Positions 47,690-60,200 of a stretch of 64,000 nt of DNA are shown one piece after another. The position numbers and the translations under genes were made by a program. The number at the start of each line of letters is the position of its first letter. The stretch's first letter is position 1. The stretch spans positions 1 to 64,000 of the forward strand of contig VZRZ01008732.1 of the NCBI GenBank assembly GCA_013398175.1. The letters run 5' to 3'. The DNA is from Climacteris rufus (Eukaryota; Chordata; Aves; Passeriformes; Climacteridae). The notes below the pieces were generated by a model. It was given only the letters and a program-made list of their open reading frames with translations, had not been told where the DNA came from and ran no database searches.

Positions 47690-48269
47690 TTTTTCTTTTT
47701 TTAATTCAAATTGCAAAAAACTCCTTGTAATGAAGTATGTATTTACCACCTAATTATCAGTGCAAGTTTATTTGGTCTTCTTTTATTTGAGTTTTATATG
47801 ACTTAAGGTATGGTTTTACTCCAATTAATAAAACTATTAAATCATCAAGCAAAAATCAGCTATGACTAATTAGAACAATATACTTGATCAAAGATTAAGT
47901 CAGTTAGATGAGACTGGATTAAATACAAAACACATTTTAAAAAGATAGATCATGTACAATTTAACTGCTATATTCTTAGATAGGATAATTGATTTTTTTT
48001 CACAGTAGTGAAATACTCTTGATTTAACCTTCCTAGACATCAAGATAGACCCTGGTACACTGTCACATTACTAGGAAAGCTGGAGAAGGTAGAGTTTTGT
48101 CAAACAAAAAGGGAATTTTTTGAAAGGAAAGATACAATTGATAAAGATGAAAGGGGAATGTAAGTTTATTTGTGCAGGAAGAGGTTCCTCAGGAGACTTA
48201 GTACTTTTCACCAACGATTTTTGGTAAAATAAGGTTTTGAGAGGTAATAAAATAGCTGACAGACCATAA
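47690..48269. other. AT-rich spacer
   Basis: No feature recognised. Confidence 0.4.
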
Positions 48270-48274
48270 GGAAT

Positions 48275-49522
48275 TGTCGTGGTTTGAGAAGTTTGGGGGG
48301 TCTAGCTTTTTGGGTGTGGTAGGGGCCAAAAGATGGCTCCTGTAAGGAGCTTCCAGAAGCTCCCACAGCTGTCCAGTCAGGGCCTATCTCTGATGGCTCC
48401 TGGGAGATTGATGTGCTGTTTTCCACAGTTAGGCCAATTAGGAAGGACAGAAACACCTCTGCGACAGTATATTTAAGAAGCAATCTCTGTAGTACGCATG
48501 CGCGCGCCATGTAGCCCTGTAGTCATGTAGTTAGTAGATTAGGCAGGGGAGAAGGAGTACAGCAAATAACTAGGAAAAACAACAGAAACAGCAGATATGA
48601 AAGCCAGCAAATGATGCCAGTCTGGCAAAGAAGAGAAGCAATGGAGGAGGAGGTTCCTGCAGCATCGGAACTGATACATCTTCAAAGCCTGTGGTGAGAG
48701 ACTTTAATCAAACTTGGAGCGGAGACGGTGCAGGAGGGAGTGAACTCCCACAAGAGTAGCTGTGTCTGGTGGGGACCAAGGACTTTGCTCCTGAGTCAAT
48801 AAGGGAGTCAATTATGTTAAAAGAAGCCTGGTTTTATTCCTATCCTAAGAGAAAGACCAGCCCGATGGCAAAAGATGAAGCAGAGACAATGTAAAAAGGA
48901 GTGATCTCCTACAGAAGGGGCTTTGGTCTGGTGAGGAATGGACACAGTCAGTAACGGCTTCTACTCCTAAAAGAGTTGAACTGCAGGAGTCGGAGAGGTA
49001 AAGAAGCTTTGAGTCACCCCCACCCTAAGTATGGACCAGCCTAATTTGGGAGAAAACAGCGGCAGCAGTTTCGGGCGGGCTGCGTGCCAACTTCTGCAAA
49101 CCGTGCCATGGTGCCAAAGGAGAGAGAAAGAGAGAGACCCCTCCAGATATAATTGCTAAGAAGAGGAAACACCTGAGCATCTGAGGACTAAACTCATTAG
49201 AGATAAAACCCCCTCCCTGGGTTCCACTTATGATCTGGGAGGAGAGAGAGGGCTGTGAAGCTTTCGGGAAAGGGGGGAGGGGGGGAAATGGGAGGACGGC
49301 AGAGAAAAGAATGTTTGGGAGATGTTCCTTTGTTTTTGCTTGCTCCTTTTACTCTGTAATAAATTCACTTTATCACTTAGAAGCTCTGACCTTGTCTCAG
49401 CCTGATTTTGCTCCTCTACCAGCATTTTTTATCATGGGTTTAGTAACACAGTTCAATTCGGAAGGGGGGAAAAAAGCAGTCTTAGTGGGGCCTTGGCCAT
49501 TCGCCGGGGCTAAACCACTACA
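48275..49522 (+). repeat. Solo LTR, 1.24-kb family, copy 2
   Basis: This second copy of the element at 30125-31363 lies in the same orientation. It starts TGTCGTGGTTTGAG and ends CTAAACCACTACA, and is flanked by a perfect 5-bp duplication GGAAT (48270-48274 and 49523-49527). That fixes both ends and marks a retrovirus-type integration. AATAAA lies at about 49358-49363. A TATATTTAAG at about 48467-48476 may be the promoter. By eye about a dozen substitutions separate the copies in their first 240 bp. Confidence 0.85.
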
Positions 49523-49527
49523 GGAAT

Positions 49528-51375
49528 ACTTTGGATGACTGGAATAGTTTTAGGTGATGTTGAGAACATCAACATCATTATTTATGAAGTGGGATTGTAT
49601 TTCTTATCCAGAAATGTAGGTCATATACTTTGGCATCAAAATAAGTCTTTCTTATACAATGTGGAGCCTCTTTGTTTAGGAAAGACACATCAAAGGAGGT
49701 GTATAAATTGTTCAGGAGATGTCTATAAGTAACAGTATGACAAGGCTGGGAAAACAGCAAAGACAACCTTAGAATGTATTAGGTTAGAAATCGACAGTGA
49801 ACAAAGGTTTAGCCAGTTAGCCAAGCCTACTGGTCTGTTCACAAAAGAATAGAAAACTGCTGTGTTCTTGGAAATCACTGAACATTTTTGTTCCAAGAAA
49901 ATCTGTAAAAATTAAGTTCCCTCCAAGAAGCACTGAACTATACCAAGATCCATGTATGTACATAAGGTGCAATAACTTTTGTCATTTGCATCACCCAGCA
50001 TATAAAATGTTAATCAATGGAAATCTTTGATCAAGAAGCATTTATGAGAAATTAGTATATTCTGAGGCTTTCTGGAAGAGACTGTATCTATATCATGTCT
50101 AAGACCTTATTAACAAGCAGGTAGAATGAAGAGCACTTGATGGATTTTTTTCCAATTTAATGACTGAATGTAGCACAATTGTTTTTCAATGTATTGATGC
50201 TCTTTACATAATTTTTTCTTGCAACAATAAAATCTTTTTCAAATGAGATCTAAAGAAGACCTGTTTCCCTTTAGAGACTTATTTTTGCATCCTATGGTTG
50301 AAAAGTCCCTCATGTAGCATAACTGCAGGTCTCATGCAAATGAAATTTATTCTTTGATTAAATGAATAGTAATTATATAGAAATACAGAAAATACTTCAT
50401 TACCATTACTTATTGGAACATCATAGAAAGTGAGCTCTTCAGAACCACCACCTACTTCTATTCTTCTAGTCTTTGAACTCTGATTCCTTTGTGTCTATAG
50501 CTTTTCCTATTCTTAACTTTTAATTATAGTAAGCATTTCGCTGTTCTTCATTATAGACAGTAATAAGATTCTATAATTTTGTAAACTCTTGTTAGTTTAT
50601 TTAATATATTTCATATTTTAAATATAGATAAATGTTGCATAGCTTAGTGAATTTATATATATAAATATATTTTTATGCCTCTAAATAACATCTTTCCTTG
50701 TGACATGGGAAGATTTTTCTTTACCCAAGACATTACAATCTCTGCCTTCTCCCATCTAATTTATGGTGTGAAATCTTCAGAATTCAGTTAATATGTCAGG
50801 TTTGACCTATTAAAATTTATCATGTAGAGTAATTGCTTCTGTAGGAAAATTCCAGGGTTCCTTCCTCAGGCATCACTTTAAATTATCTTTGTAGTCTGCA
50901 TCATCCCAAAGTATTTTACCCTGTGATGTGACTAGCCTTACCTGGAGGTAGAAAATTAGCAATTCTCAATCTGGGCTGAAAGGTAAAATTTTGATATTAT
51001 TTATTAGGAAGTTGATTTATTTTTACTGTTTGTATTCATATATAAATAAGTAAGATTTGATTGTAAGCAATATGTATTTGTAAGAGACAGTGCAATGATA
51101 AAATCTGTCCTGTATTGTTTGTACATGAAATTATAGAAAGTGTCATTTCAGACTGCATATTTGTTCATTTTATCACAACTTGGACCTGAAAGGCAGTTTA
51201 ATGTGGAGCCTGTAATCCATTTGCTTTTGAGTTCCTTGAGTTGCCAGAAATGTTTCTGAACTGAAACTCATTGTAAAACCCAGTTTTAAAATAATTTTTA
51301 ATGATTTTAGATTTTTTTTAAATGACTCTTTCAGTAGAAAACTGTACTGTGTTTTTTATAAGCTGAAAAACAAGT
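49528..51375. other. AT-rich intergenic DNA
   Basis: No gene or repeat recognised. Confidence 0.4.
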
Positions 51376-51835
51376 GCTTGTTTAGTGTCAGATGTGGTGC
51401 ATACTCCCTGCCCCCTTGGAGCTGCCTGCACTCCGGGCCATTGGAGGGATGCAGCTCAGTGGTGCAACCTTGGCTCAGACTACTGTGTGAGAAAGAAATG
51501 GTGGAAGGCTTGTTGGGGAGGCTGTGCTTCACTTCATCTGTGGCTCTGTTGCTCATCCCAGAGCCATGTCACAGCCCTGCCTTTGCCCAGCCACATCCCT
51601 GCAGATCTCAGCCCTGGTCCCCACTTGCTGACTTGACTTCTGAGGTGAGCAGCTGAAAAGTTCTGGTTAGAAGGGAAAAGTTGCTGAGGAGAAGAAAAGT
51701 ACTGCTGAAAAATACTGACAGCTCTTTTGCAGGGTGGTAGACTGCCTTGGGTATGTCCCTGCCCTACCAGAGGGGCTGACACTCCCTGTCCCTTTCCTTA
51801 CATAACAGCCAGGTCTTGCTGCTACTAGACCATTT
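51376..51835. other. GC-richer unassigned patch
   Basis: This patch has a higher GC content than its surroundings and overlapping open frames on both strands (for example 51378-51656 and 51534-51782). The composition suggests a dispersed repeat or old promoter, but I could not assign a family. Confidence 0.3.
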
Positions 51836-54800
51836 AGTTTAGTTGCATTTGGTTAAGAATTACTCTCATTCTAAATTAATACCGCAGTGGGTAGGACGAA
51901 GTTTAAGAATTTATCATTGCCTTCCAGGCATATGAATACAAATGAACTGACTATCCTAAAAGAAACCCCAACACTTTCCTGAATGATGATGATAATTATT
52001 ATTATTATTTTGCATGTGGTTTGATAACTACTATTAAATAAACACATTCACAACATATAACTTAAAAGTACTTAATGAACATGTCATAAAATAATTCATT
52101 AAATTGTTTTTCAAGATCAACAACTTTTAAATTAATAGTATTAAATCTGCTGAAGCTAATTGTGGTTAATTTCTATGGGAGGTACAGGATGCTTCTTCCA
52201 ATTTATCAGTTTAAGCTATTGGGTTTTTTCTTACTTTTTTCATTACTTTTTAAATTTAAGTTTCATTGATCATTTCTCACTAAATGAATAATCTTTCTTA
52301 TACTGGAATTGAAATGGTAGATAATAATCTCTTCTCTATGGGTTAAGTGCAAACAATCTGATTTATGCTTTGTCATACTTTGACTTAATTGCTAGGCCAA
52401 GGGTTTCTGCTAGCTGGCAGGTTTAATAGTGAATGTCCTGCCAGCTCTCATTTGTCAGCACACCGCCTTTATTTTTCAGCTCTGGAAAGTGAAAGGTTTG
52501 TGGTTTTTTAAACTAGATTATGCTAAAAAAAAATTACAACTTCCTGTTTTCAGTCCCTCACTTCCTGATCCTCCAAACCAAAATAACTTCCTCGTAAAGC
52601 CTGATGTAACAAAATGGATTTGAATGTTAAGAAAATGCAGTGCAGGAGTTAAACACTAGAAGAGCAAAATACCTAATGGTCTAAGGAGAAAGCCTTTACT
52701 CTTTTTTTATACCAGTTCTGTTCTCATAAGCGATAGCTACAGGTGTAATTAAATTTTTTTTTTGGTGACATGTGATCCCCACACAAACATAAAAATTCTG
52801 TCATATGGCCACAGGGAAACAGTATCTGCCTAAGGTAAGACCAAGTTTCAAATGCTGTATACTACATATGCTTTTTTCTACAGAGGGAACCCTTTGTTCT
52901 GTAGAAGTAAGTTTCCTGGCATCATGTGGTACTTTAAAGACTGGTTAATAAAACTGAGATGTAAAAATTATCTTTATTTATATATGACACTTTAGTTTTT
53001 ATATGGGTTCTAATGTCATAAGTTTTTGTTGTTGGCTCTGATTGCACTTCCTCTGTATTGATGGCTGATATTTAAAATCACCTGGGGCTGCCATGCTTCT
53101 CAGCAATGGAATTTACTGCCAGCAGAGGCCACAGTTATATTTGCCACGTATTCTTTATTCTTTCATGTCAAAATGAGAATCTTTTCCCCATGCCCACTTT
53201 CATACCACTTTTCATGGAGAGAATACTTTACATTTGTTCTAATGTTCTTTTAAAATAATTGATCTGAAATTGCAACTTATGAACCAATCTCCAAATTCCA
53301 GTAGGTGTATGAGATGAATAGGTCTTTTTGAGGCCAAACCCGTTTATCACATCACTGGTTTAATACAAAATCCTTTAGTCTACTGGCTGGTCACTTAGTC
53401 TGCAAGAGGAAGTGCTGATAGAAGCAGCCTCTAGTATCAGAAGTAGAAGCTTAAAACTGGTCATGAAGAAAAGACATTTATATCACTATGCATGTCAGAT
53501 ATTGAGGAAGGGGGAAAGGTGCCATAATGTGTTTCTATAAATACTGTGGAGGTTGAAATTATAGATACTACACTCCAATGCCCTGCTGACAAAAATTATA
53601 TGGGAAGCTGTGACAGACGGTAACTTTTATATAAGACAGATTAACCAAGGGAGATAAGAATGAATTTTCATAAATTTAATGTTTCTCTCAAGACATGAAG
53701 GAGAGCTGGCAAATAACCAGTCTGCAGAAAGGAGAAATAGAAGTCAGGAAGAGGTAATGAATGAATGTCACTTTTATTTTGAAAAACAGAAAAAAAATGT
53801 AATATTGAAATATTTAAGGCAGAGAAAGAAAAAAATATGTTCTCTGATGAGTCTTAAATGGAATATTTCACCCAGATTACATAAACAATACTATATGACA
53901 CCAAAGTTACAGGTTTTATGTATTTAAGATGGCAAAGTAAATCAGCCTCACGTCTCTGCCTCATAAGATCATTGAACATCTCCTCCTGAAAGACTTGTCT
54001 AAACATATGGGAGGCAGGGAGCTAATCTGTAACAAAGCAGAGAAACTTACAGGATAAAGACACAATGTCTTTCTGTATTACATAATTCTATGAACTCAGA
54101 TCACAAGCACTATACATTGAAAACATGGGTAGCCCTTTAACTTGTCACAAATTGAAATTAAGGTTTTTCTTTCTGTCAAAGCTGGTTGAATTAAAAAAAA
54201 ATACGTAATTACATCCCCTGCTGGAAGTATCTGAAATTTGACCTAATCCTAACTGTTTCCATATGGGTACTAAGGAGAATAGACTAGACTGGAGTAATCT
54301 TCCATTATATTATATTTGAAGAATGTTATTTTTTCTTTAATTGCTAAGACATTCTATACCTATTGCACTCACTTCAGACAGGACAGGAAACAAATTTTCA
54401 ACACCACACTTGTTAAAAAAAAAAAATCCTAGGATTGGGCTTGCACAGTAAGTTCTAATTTTGAATAAATAAACCCAAATAAATGAAGACTTTATAAAAC
54501 ACACTCCAAAAGCTATTTCTTGAACCTACTTCTATATAATTGTAATATATTTTAACAACTTGTAAAACTATTATTTTGCAAATAGCTTTCAAAACAAGGA
54601 AGGCATAACTGAAATCTGATAAACTGAAATACATTTGAACAACAAATATAATTCCATACACAATAATTTCAGTTGAAGGTAGTAAAATATTAAGAAGTTT
54701 TGTGTTACTCCAGCAAAGAAAGAGATATATTTATTCAGGGGATGGGTTTAAGGCAATATCCTACCTTTGCTAAGGCAACTATATGGATGGGCTATATATC

Positions 54801-56446
54801 TACATATCCAATGAGCTTTTAGAGACCACAGATGAAGCAAACACAAGGAAACACATTTTTTTTATTGTTAATTATGTTTTTATTATAATCAATGAAAAAG
54901 ATTCATAAATGTAATAGGGAAGAGGAACACACTATTGTTCACTGGGATGTCCATTATTGCTTTTAGACACAGCAGTGTTGTATTGCTTATTGTGAAGTGT
55001 TTCATCTCAAGCAATAGTACTGAGAGTTCTCCTAAAAGGATACACAGTGGCAATATTCGATGGAGAGTGTATCTCTTTGTACTTGGATGTTCATGCATTC
55101 CAAACCTCTGAAAAAAAATCGCTCTGAAGTGTGACAAAAATGATGTTTTATTATCAATAATGCCAAAAACAATCTTTAAAGTCTAATCATTAAGTTGACA
55201 GAATAATGATGAAATTTAAAATATTGATGAATAATGTGGTTTTGTACTTCTGTTTCTTTAATTAGTAGGTCATGTTTTTATACCTGCATGATCATACAAA
55301 GCTGGCAATTTACTTATAATGCAATATGGGCTAGCCTAATCACAAGGTTTTAGGATTTGAATCTCTAAAAGAAACAGAGATGCAGAAATATCTAGTAATG
55401 CATGTAATATAAATGTATTGCTATTCTGAGTGTCCTTCTCTAGTTTAAGTTTGAATTTGGAAATCATAGTCTACGCTGAGTTCCCATACAGGCATTTATG
55501 TATCTAATTAGTCCTCAGATAAAGCAAATAAGTGCTAAGTGTATAGTTCTTATTGTACTCTGTCTAATGATTTCTCTTCTTAGGTCTTTGCCTACCCTGC
55601 AAGAATTGGAAGAACAGCCAATTTTATTAGGCAAAAACTGCTTCAGTTTTCACGAAGTGAAAAGAACAAAACAAGTGTGTTAGAAACAATGGCATGAAGT
55701 GTTACTGAGGAAATGATTGATAAATTCTTATAGTATTGGAACAGAAGTCACTGCAAAATAAAAAGGACAGAAAATTTATTTTAGAAAGCATTTAAATTCT
55801 ACACAATTTCAAAATTTTGGGTTTCAACCATCTATTAATTTCCTTACAAAGTGCTGTTATTATGATTACTCTTTTTTGATCTGTAGAAGTACCATGTTTT
55901 ACATGAGTCACTTTCAACCTTTATGATTATTTCCAGAGAAAAACAGTATAATATTCTGCTTCCAATTTTAATAATATTACCTAATTTATTTTAGTGGCAC
56001 TTACAAACTGTGGCACTGTGTAAATAAAAGGACAATCTCATCCAAAACATGAAAACTATTCCCTTTCAATCCCCAACACCTACAGATGACTACCATCTCA
56101 AACTTGTAAGTAATTTATCTCTTTGTAATAAGTTACTGGTGGCTAATTTTCATGGTAACATCAATTCAACAGTGACCGGTTCTGCTTTTGTACTTTCTTC
56201 TCTTGGCATTTCAGTAAATGCTTTAGACCTGCCAAATATGTAAAAAGAAATAAAGGTCTTACCTCAGAGTTTCATGGATACAAAACTGCTACTCTGGTAT
56301 TTAAGTATATGAAAGATTGTTTTGCCACAAATTGTTTGGTTGTATGTCTCTTCCTTGGACTAAACTCTTTTTTACGCTTCAAATAATTGTAAAGTAATTC
56401 CCTAATTCCATTCTTCTTTTATTCTCTCAATATCGGTTTAGGTGGC
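51836..56446. other. AT-rich intergenic desert
   Basis: No exon recognised. It includes an ATT repeat at about 51995-52008. About 52130-52500 is more complex than its neighbours, with a TGCCAGC-type motif repeated on opposite strands, and could be a conserved element. Confidence 0.35.
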
Positions 56447-57247
56447 TGTGCTGGTTTACACAAGGTGATTTTTCCTTTGAGACTGCCGTGAAGGGGAGGG
56501 GCAGAGCCCTAGGGGTGGTTCTTTACAAAAGAGCCCGTCCTGTAAACCTCCAAAGATTGACACACCACAAACAAAATAAATGGCTCAAGTTTCGCTCTTT
56601 TTGGATGACACATCCAAGAGAGGGTAATTAAAATGTTCTGTTTTCCTGCAGTTTGGGGGAGGAACGCCTGGCCAAGGTGGCGCGGAGCGATGTGGCCGGC
56701 CCGTGCCAGGCCAGGCCCCCGCTGGGCCAGGCCAGGCCAAAATGGAATGGGACTGAAGCTCACTGTGCCAGAGCTGTGGCCACCACGCCAAGGTCAAAAA
56801 AGTCTGACGCCGCTGGAACTGTTGGAGCTGCCTGAACTGCAGAAAGTGGAGGAGCAGAGATGATGGCAGCAGAACTCTCTCGGTGCCCAGCATGATGCTG
56901 GTAACACTTGCAGCCAAGAACACTGCCACATGGTGACGGCGGGAGGCCATGTGCATGGCAGCAAAAGCAAGAAGCAATTCCCCAGCATAAAGTCTGAACT
57001 GAACTGACTTTTTCTTGACCTGCAAAGATCTCGTGGAAGTTTCTCCTAAGCTGGTAAAAACTTATTAACTTTGGTGATTTGGGCAACAAGTTATTTCCCC
57101 TTTATTTTCTCTCTTTGGTTTAGGAAAAAAAAATTGATCGTGAAAGAAGGACCACATGGCGGATGCCATGTTCAATAAAGAAGGAGGGGAAGGAGAGACT
57201 CAGATGTTGGAACTGAATCCTGTTCTACAGACCGTGGTAGAATTACA
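56447..57247 (+). repeat. GC-rich LTR-like element of about 800 bp
   Basis: The block starts TGTGCTGGTTTAC, a typical avian LTR start, holds a GC-rich centre with several GGCCAGGCC units at about 56703-56745, and has AATAAA at 57174-57179 about 70 bases before a CA end near 57247. The order start, GC-rich U3, poly(A) signal, short U5 fits a plus-strand LTR. No target-site duplication was found, so the right edge is tentative. Open frames inside are chance. Confidence 0.45.
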
Positions 57248-57249
57248 GT

Positions 57250-60200
57250 AAATTAAATTGTTTTTTCCTTATAATTCATGAGATGCATGGGAGGATGAAA
57301 AGAGCAGGAGATGTACTGAGCAAAAGGGAGACTTAGAAAACAAAACCTCTTAATACCAGAAATAGAAGCAGAGAAAGATAAAGAGAACCTTTGCTTCCGA
57401 CATGAGAGGAAATTCATCCTTAAAGATTATACTCTGTGAACTTCTGGCCCACAATAGTGTCAGTTCTTAGTACAACTGCATTCATTTGTGGGAGGGTTTT
57501 TTTAATGTAGTAGCAGCTTGGGCGGGATACTACCTCGTGCACTGTTAAAACATGGTAAAGATTATATTCCATGCAGGAAAAGGCATTCCATAGCATAACA
57601 AAAAATCTCCTCCATGTATGTATCCCTGCGTGTTTGTTAAAGAAATGGGAACTGTAGATGGGAAGGGAGAAAATGGAAGTGCTTTATACGTATTTTGTTA
57701 CTTAAACCTTTTTGCTAATCTTGTTAATAGAAGTAGTTTATAGTTTTAAACTAAGCCTGGTGTTTGCCTCACATATTTCTCTCACAAATCTTATTCTCAA
57801 TCATAAACATTCAGATAATTTTTTCGTGAGTTATTTTTCAACTCATGACAGTGGCCTTAATGTGTTGTGCCATTTTGAAAGCTGCTAAGTTACTTTTTCG
57901 TATAAATTCTCTACAAATCTGTGTCATTTATCTGAGTGGTGTTATACATTTTAGAAATATGTTACTACTGAGAAATTCAGGACTGAGTTTTTACCTATTT
58001 GCTTCTTGCTCACAGAACCTGCTGTAGCACTCTTTGCAGACTGAAACTGTTGTAAGACAACAGTGTCAAAAATGTAATGACCTCAACTAACCTTCTACCT
58101 TCAAATGTCGCAGTAATGTACAGACAATTATATATGCCTGTTTCAAAGGTTTCTTTTTCAATCCCATCATGGCCTTAATGACATAAGGAAAATGGAGAGT
58201 CTTCCAAATTGTATAAAATTGCATTTGTTACAGCATTCTCTCCATTCTCTTAAATCTGTAAAAGGACAATCAAATCAATATTACACAGCATGTAAAGCTC
58301 TGACATCCATATCTCAGCTATATCTGAAGTCATCACACTTAACTTTTCATATTGTTTCAAAGACAGATATTTTAGAAATATCTGACTCATTTAAATGCAT
58401 ACCCTGGAGGAAAGAGGGGTTAATCGTGCTCAATATGGGTCACTGTCTGTCCATTACCTAAAAAGCAGTCTGACAGACTCATTCTCTCTACAAACTGAGA
58501 CCAATGAGTCATTTGTTTACATGATACTCAGCCATCAAAAATCCTGGCAAGACAAAAATGTTGTTACTTGGCTTCAGTCAAACAAATTAGGCAAGAGACC
58601 AGTAATTGATAGTCCTGTCATGGCTTACATCTTTCTTTGAAAAAAACCAAAGCTTTTGAAATGATGTGGTGTGAACAGGAGTTGTCACACTACCTTCCTT
58701 TTTCCTGCTCACTCATCTGTTATGGTATGTTTAAAAGGATTCGTTAAAGGCACCAAACAAATTGTGCTCACTTGTAAGTTATGGGCAATTATCAGAGGAA
58801 CAGAACAGGAAGCTGCTGAAAAAAAGGAAAAAAGAACCTCACTTAGGGTTTCTTGTCTAGTTCTGTTGCAAAAGGACTTTTAAGTCCCTTGTGAGCTGTA
58901 ATTCGGTGAGATGACATCAAGACTCTACCAGTCCCACAAGTCACTGACTCATCATAACAGCTTGTTTGCCAAGCTGGTGTCAAGAATCCAGCTGTGGGAG
59001 GTTACTGATAGAGCATTAATAACTCATTTGGAAAAAGTCCATCCCCACATTTTGCATTGTATTACTGGATAAACTCTCCTATTTCCTTGGTGTCAACATA
59101 GAATGAGACTTGATGCTCAGGCTTCTAGTTTGCTGGACTGATGTAAAATAACACCTATCTACCTACCTACAAGACCACTTGTTTGGTTTGTTTGTTGGGG
59201 TTTTTTCACTTCAAATCAGAAAAAAAAATATTAAACTGTGTATTATCATCAGAGTAAAGACATATAAGTTGTAGCATAAGAAGAGTGGCTGTAACAGGAT
59301 TGATGAGATCTTACAGCTATGCTGTTGAAGCAGTCCAAAAAACACTTGTCAATTCCAAATTGAGACAGCTGGTGAGAAAAGATAACTGATGTTGGTGAGA
59401 AAAAAAACAGGAGCAGAAAGATATTCCTCAATGAAAATTAGCTATTCAAGTTTATTTCTTTCTCCTTATCTTGTGGAAAGAAAACGTAGATTACCTCCTA
59501 TCATCTGCACCACTGTGTCTTCCCAGTATGCAGTTTGCTTTATTGGCCTTGAGAATGCACTTTCAGCTCATATTCAGCTGGCTATCTACTGTAACCCTCC
59601 AGGTCCTTTTCAGCAAAGTTATTGTTCATCCTCTTAGTTTTCTTTCTCTTCCTGTGCCATGCACATGACTCTTTTTTCTTGATCCTTATAATAACATAAC
59701 ATCTTCCAAAACAGATTTCTTCTCCATAATCTCAGTCATCTGTCCTTGCCCTTAGCTATGTTTTTAACTCTTTCCTCTCTAATATCATATTTCATCTTCA
59801 TAAAAAATGATGAACAGAATTATAGTAATTATAAAATATATAGTTACAGTAATAGACAGTAATAGTAATTATTCTGATCAATTCTCTGTCTACACTTTGC
59901 CACTGGTATCATACTGAAGACTTTTCCTATTCCTAATAAATACTGTTAATTTTGCCTTGATGAGCCAAATGACTTAAATCCCAAAGTTAATGTCAATTCA
60001 ATCTGTGTTTCTCATTTGTTTCTTCATCAAAGTACAAGAAATTTGGCTCCAGGTAAAATGTTTCATTCTCACCTTTCTCTCCTGTTGCACTACTTCTTCC
60101 ATGAACTATCTGCATTCAATAAAAGAAAAGATTTTTCTAATGTCCCTACATAAATTTTGAAAAAAAATTACTTGGGCTAAATTCTAATTCTTCAAGTTTC

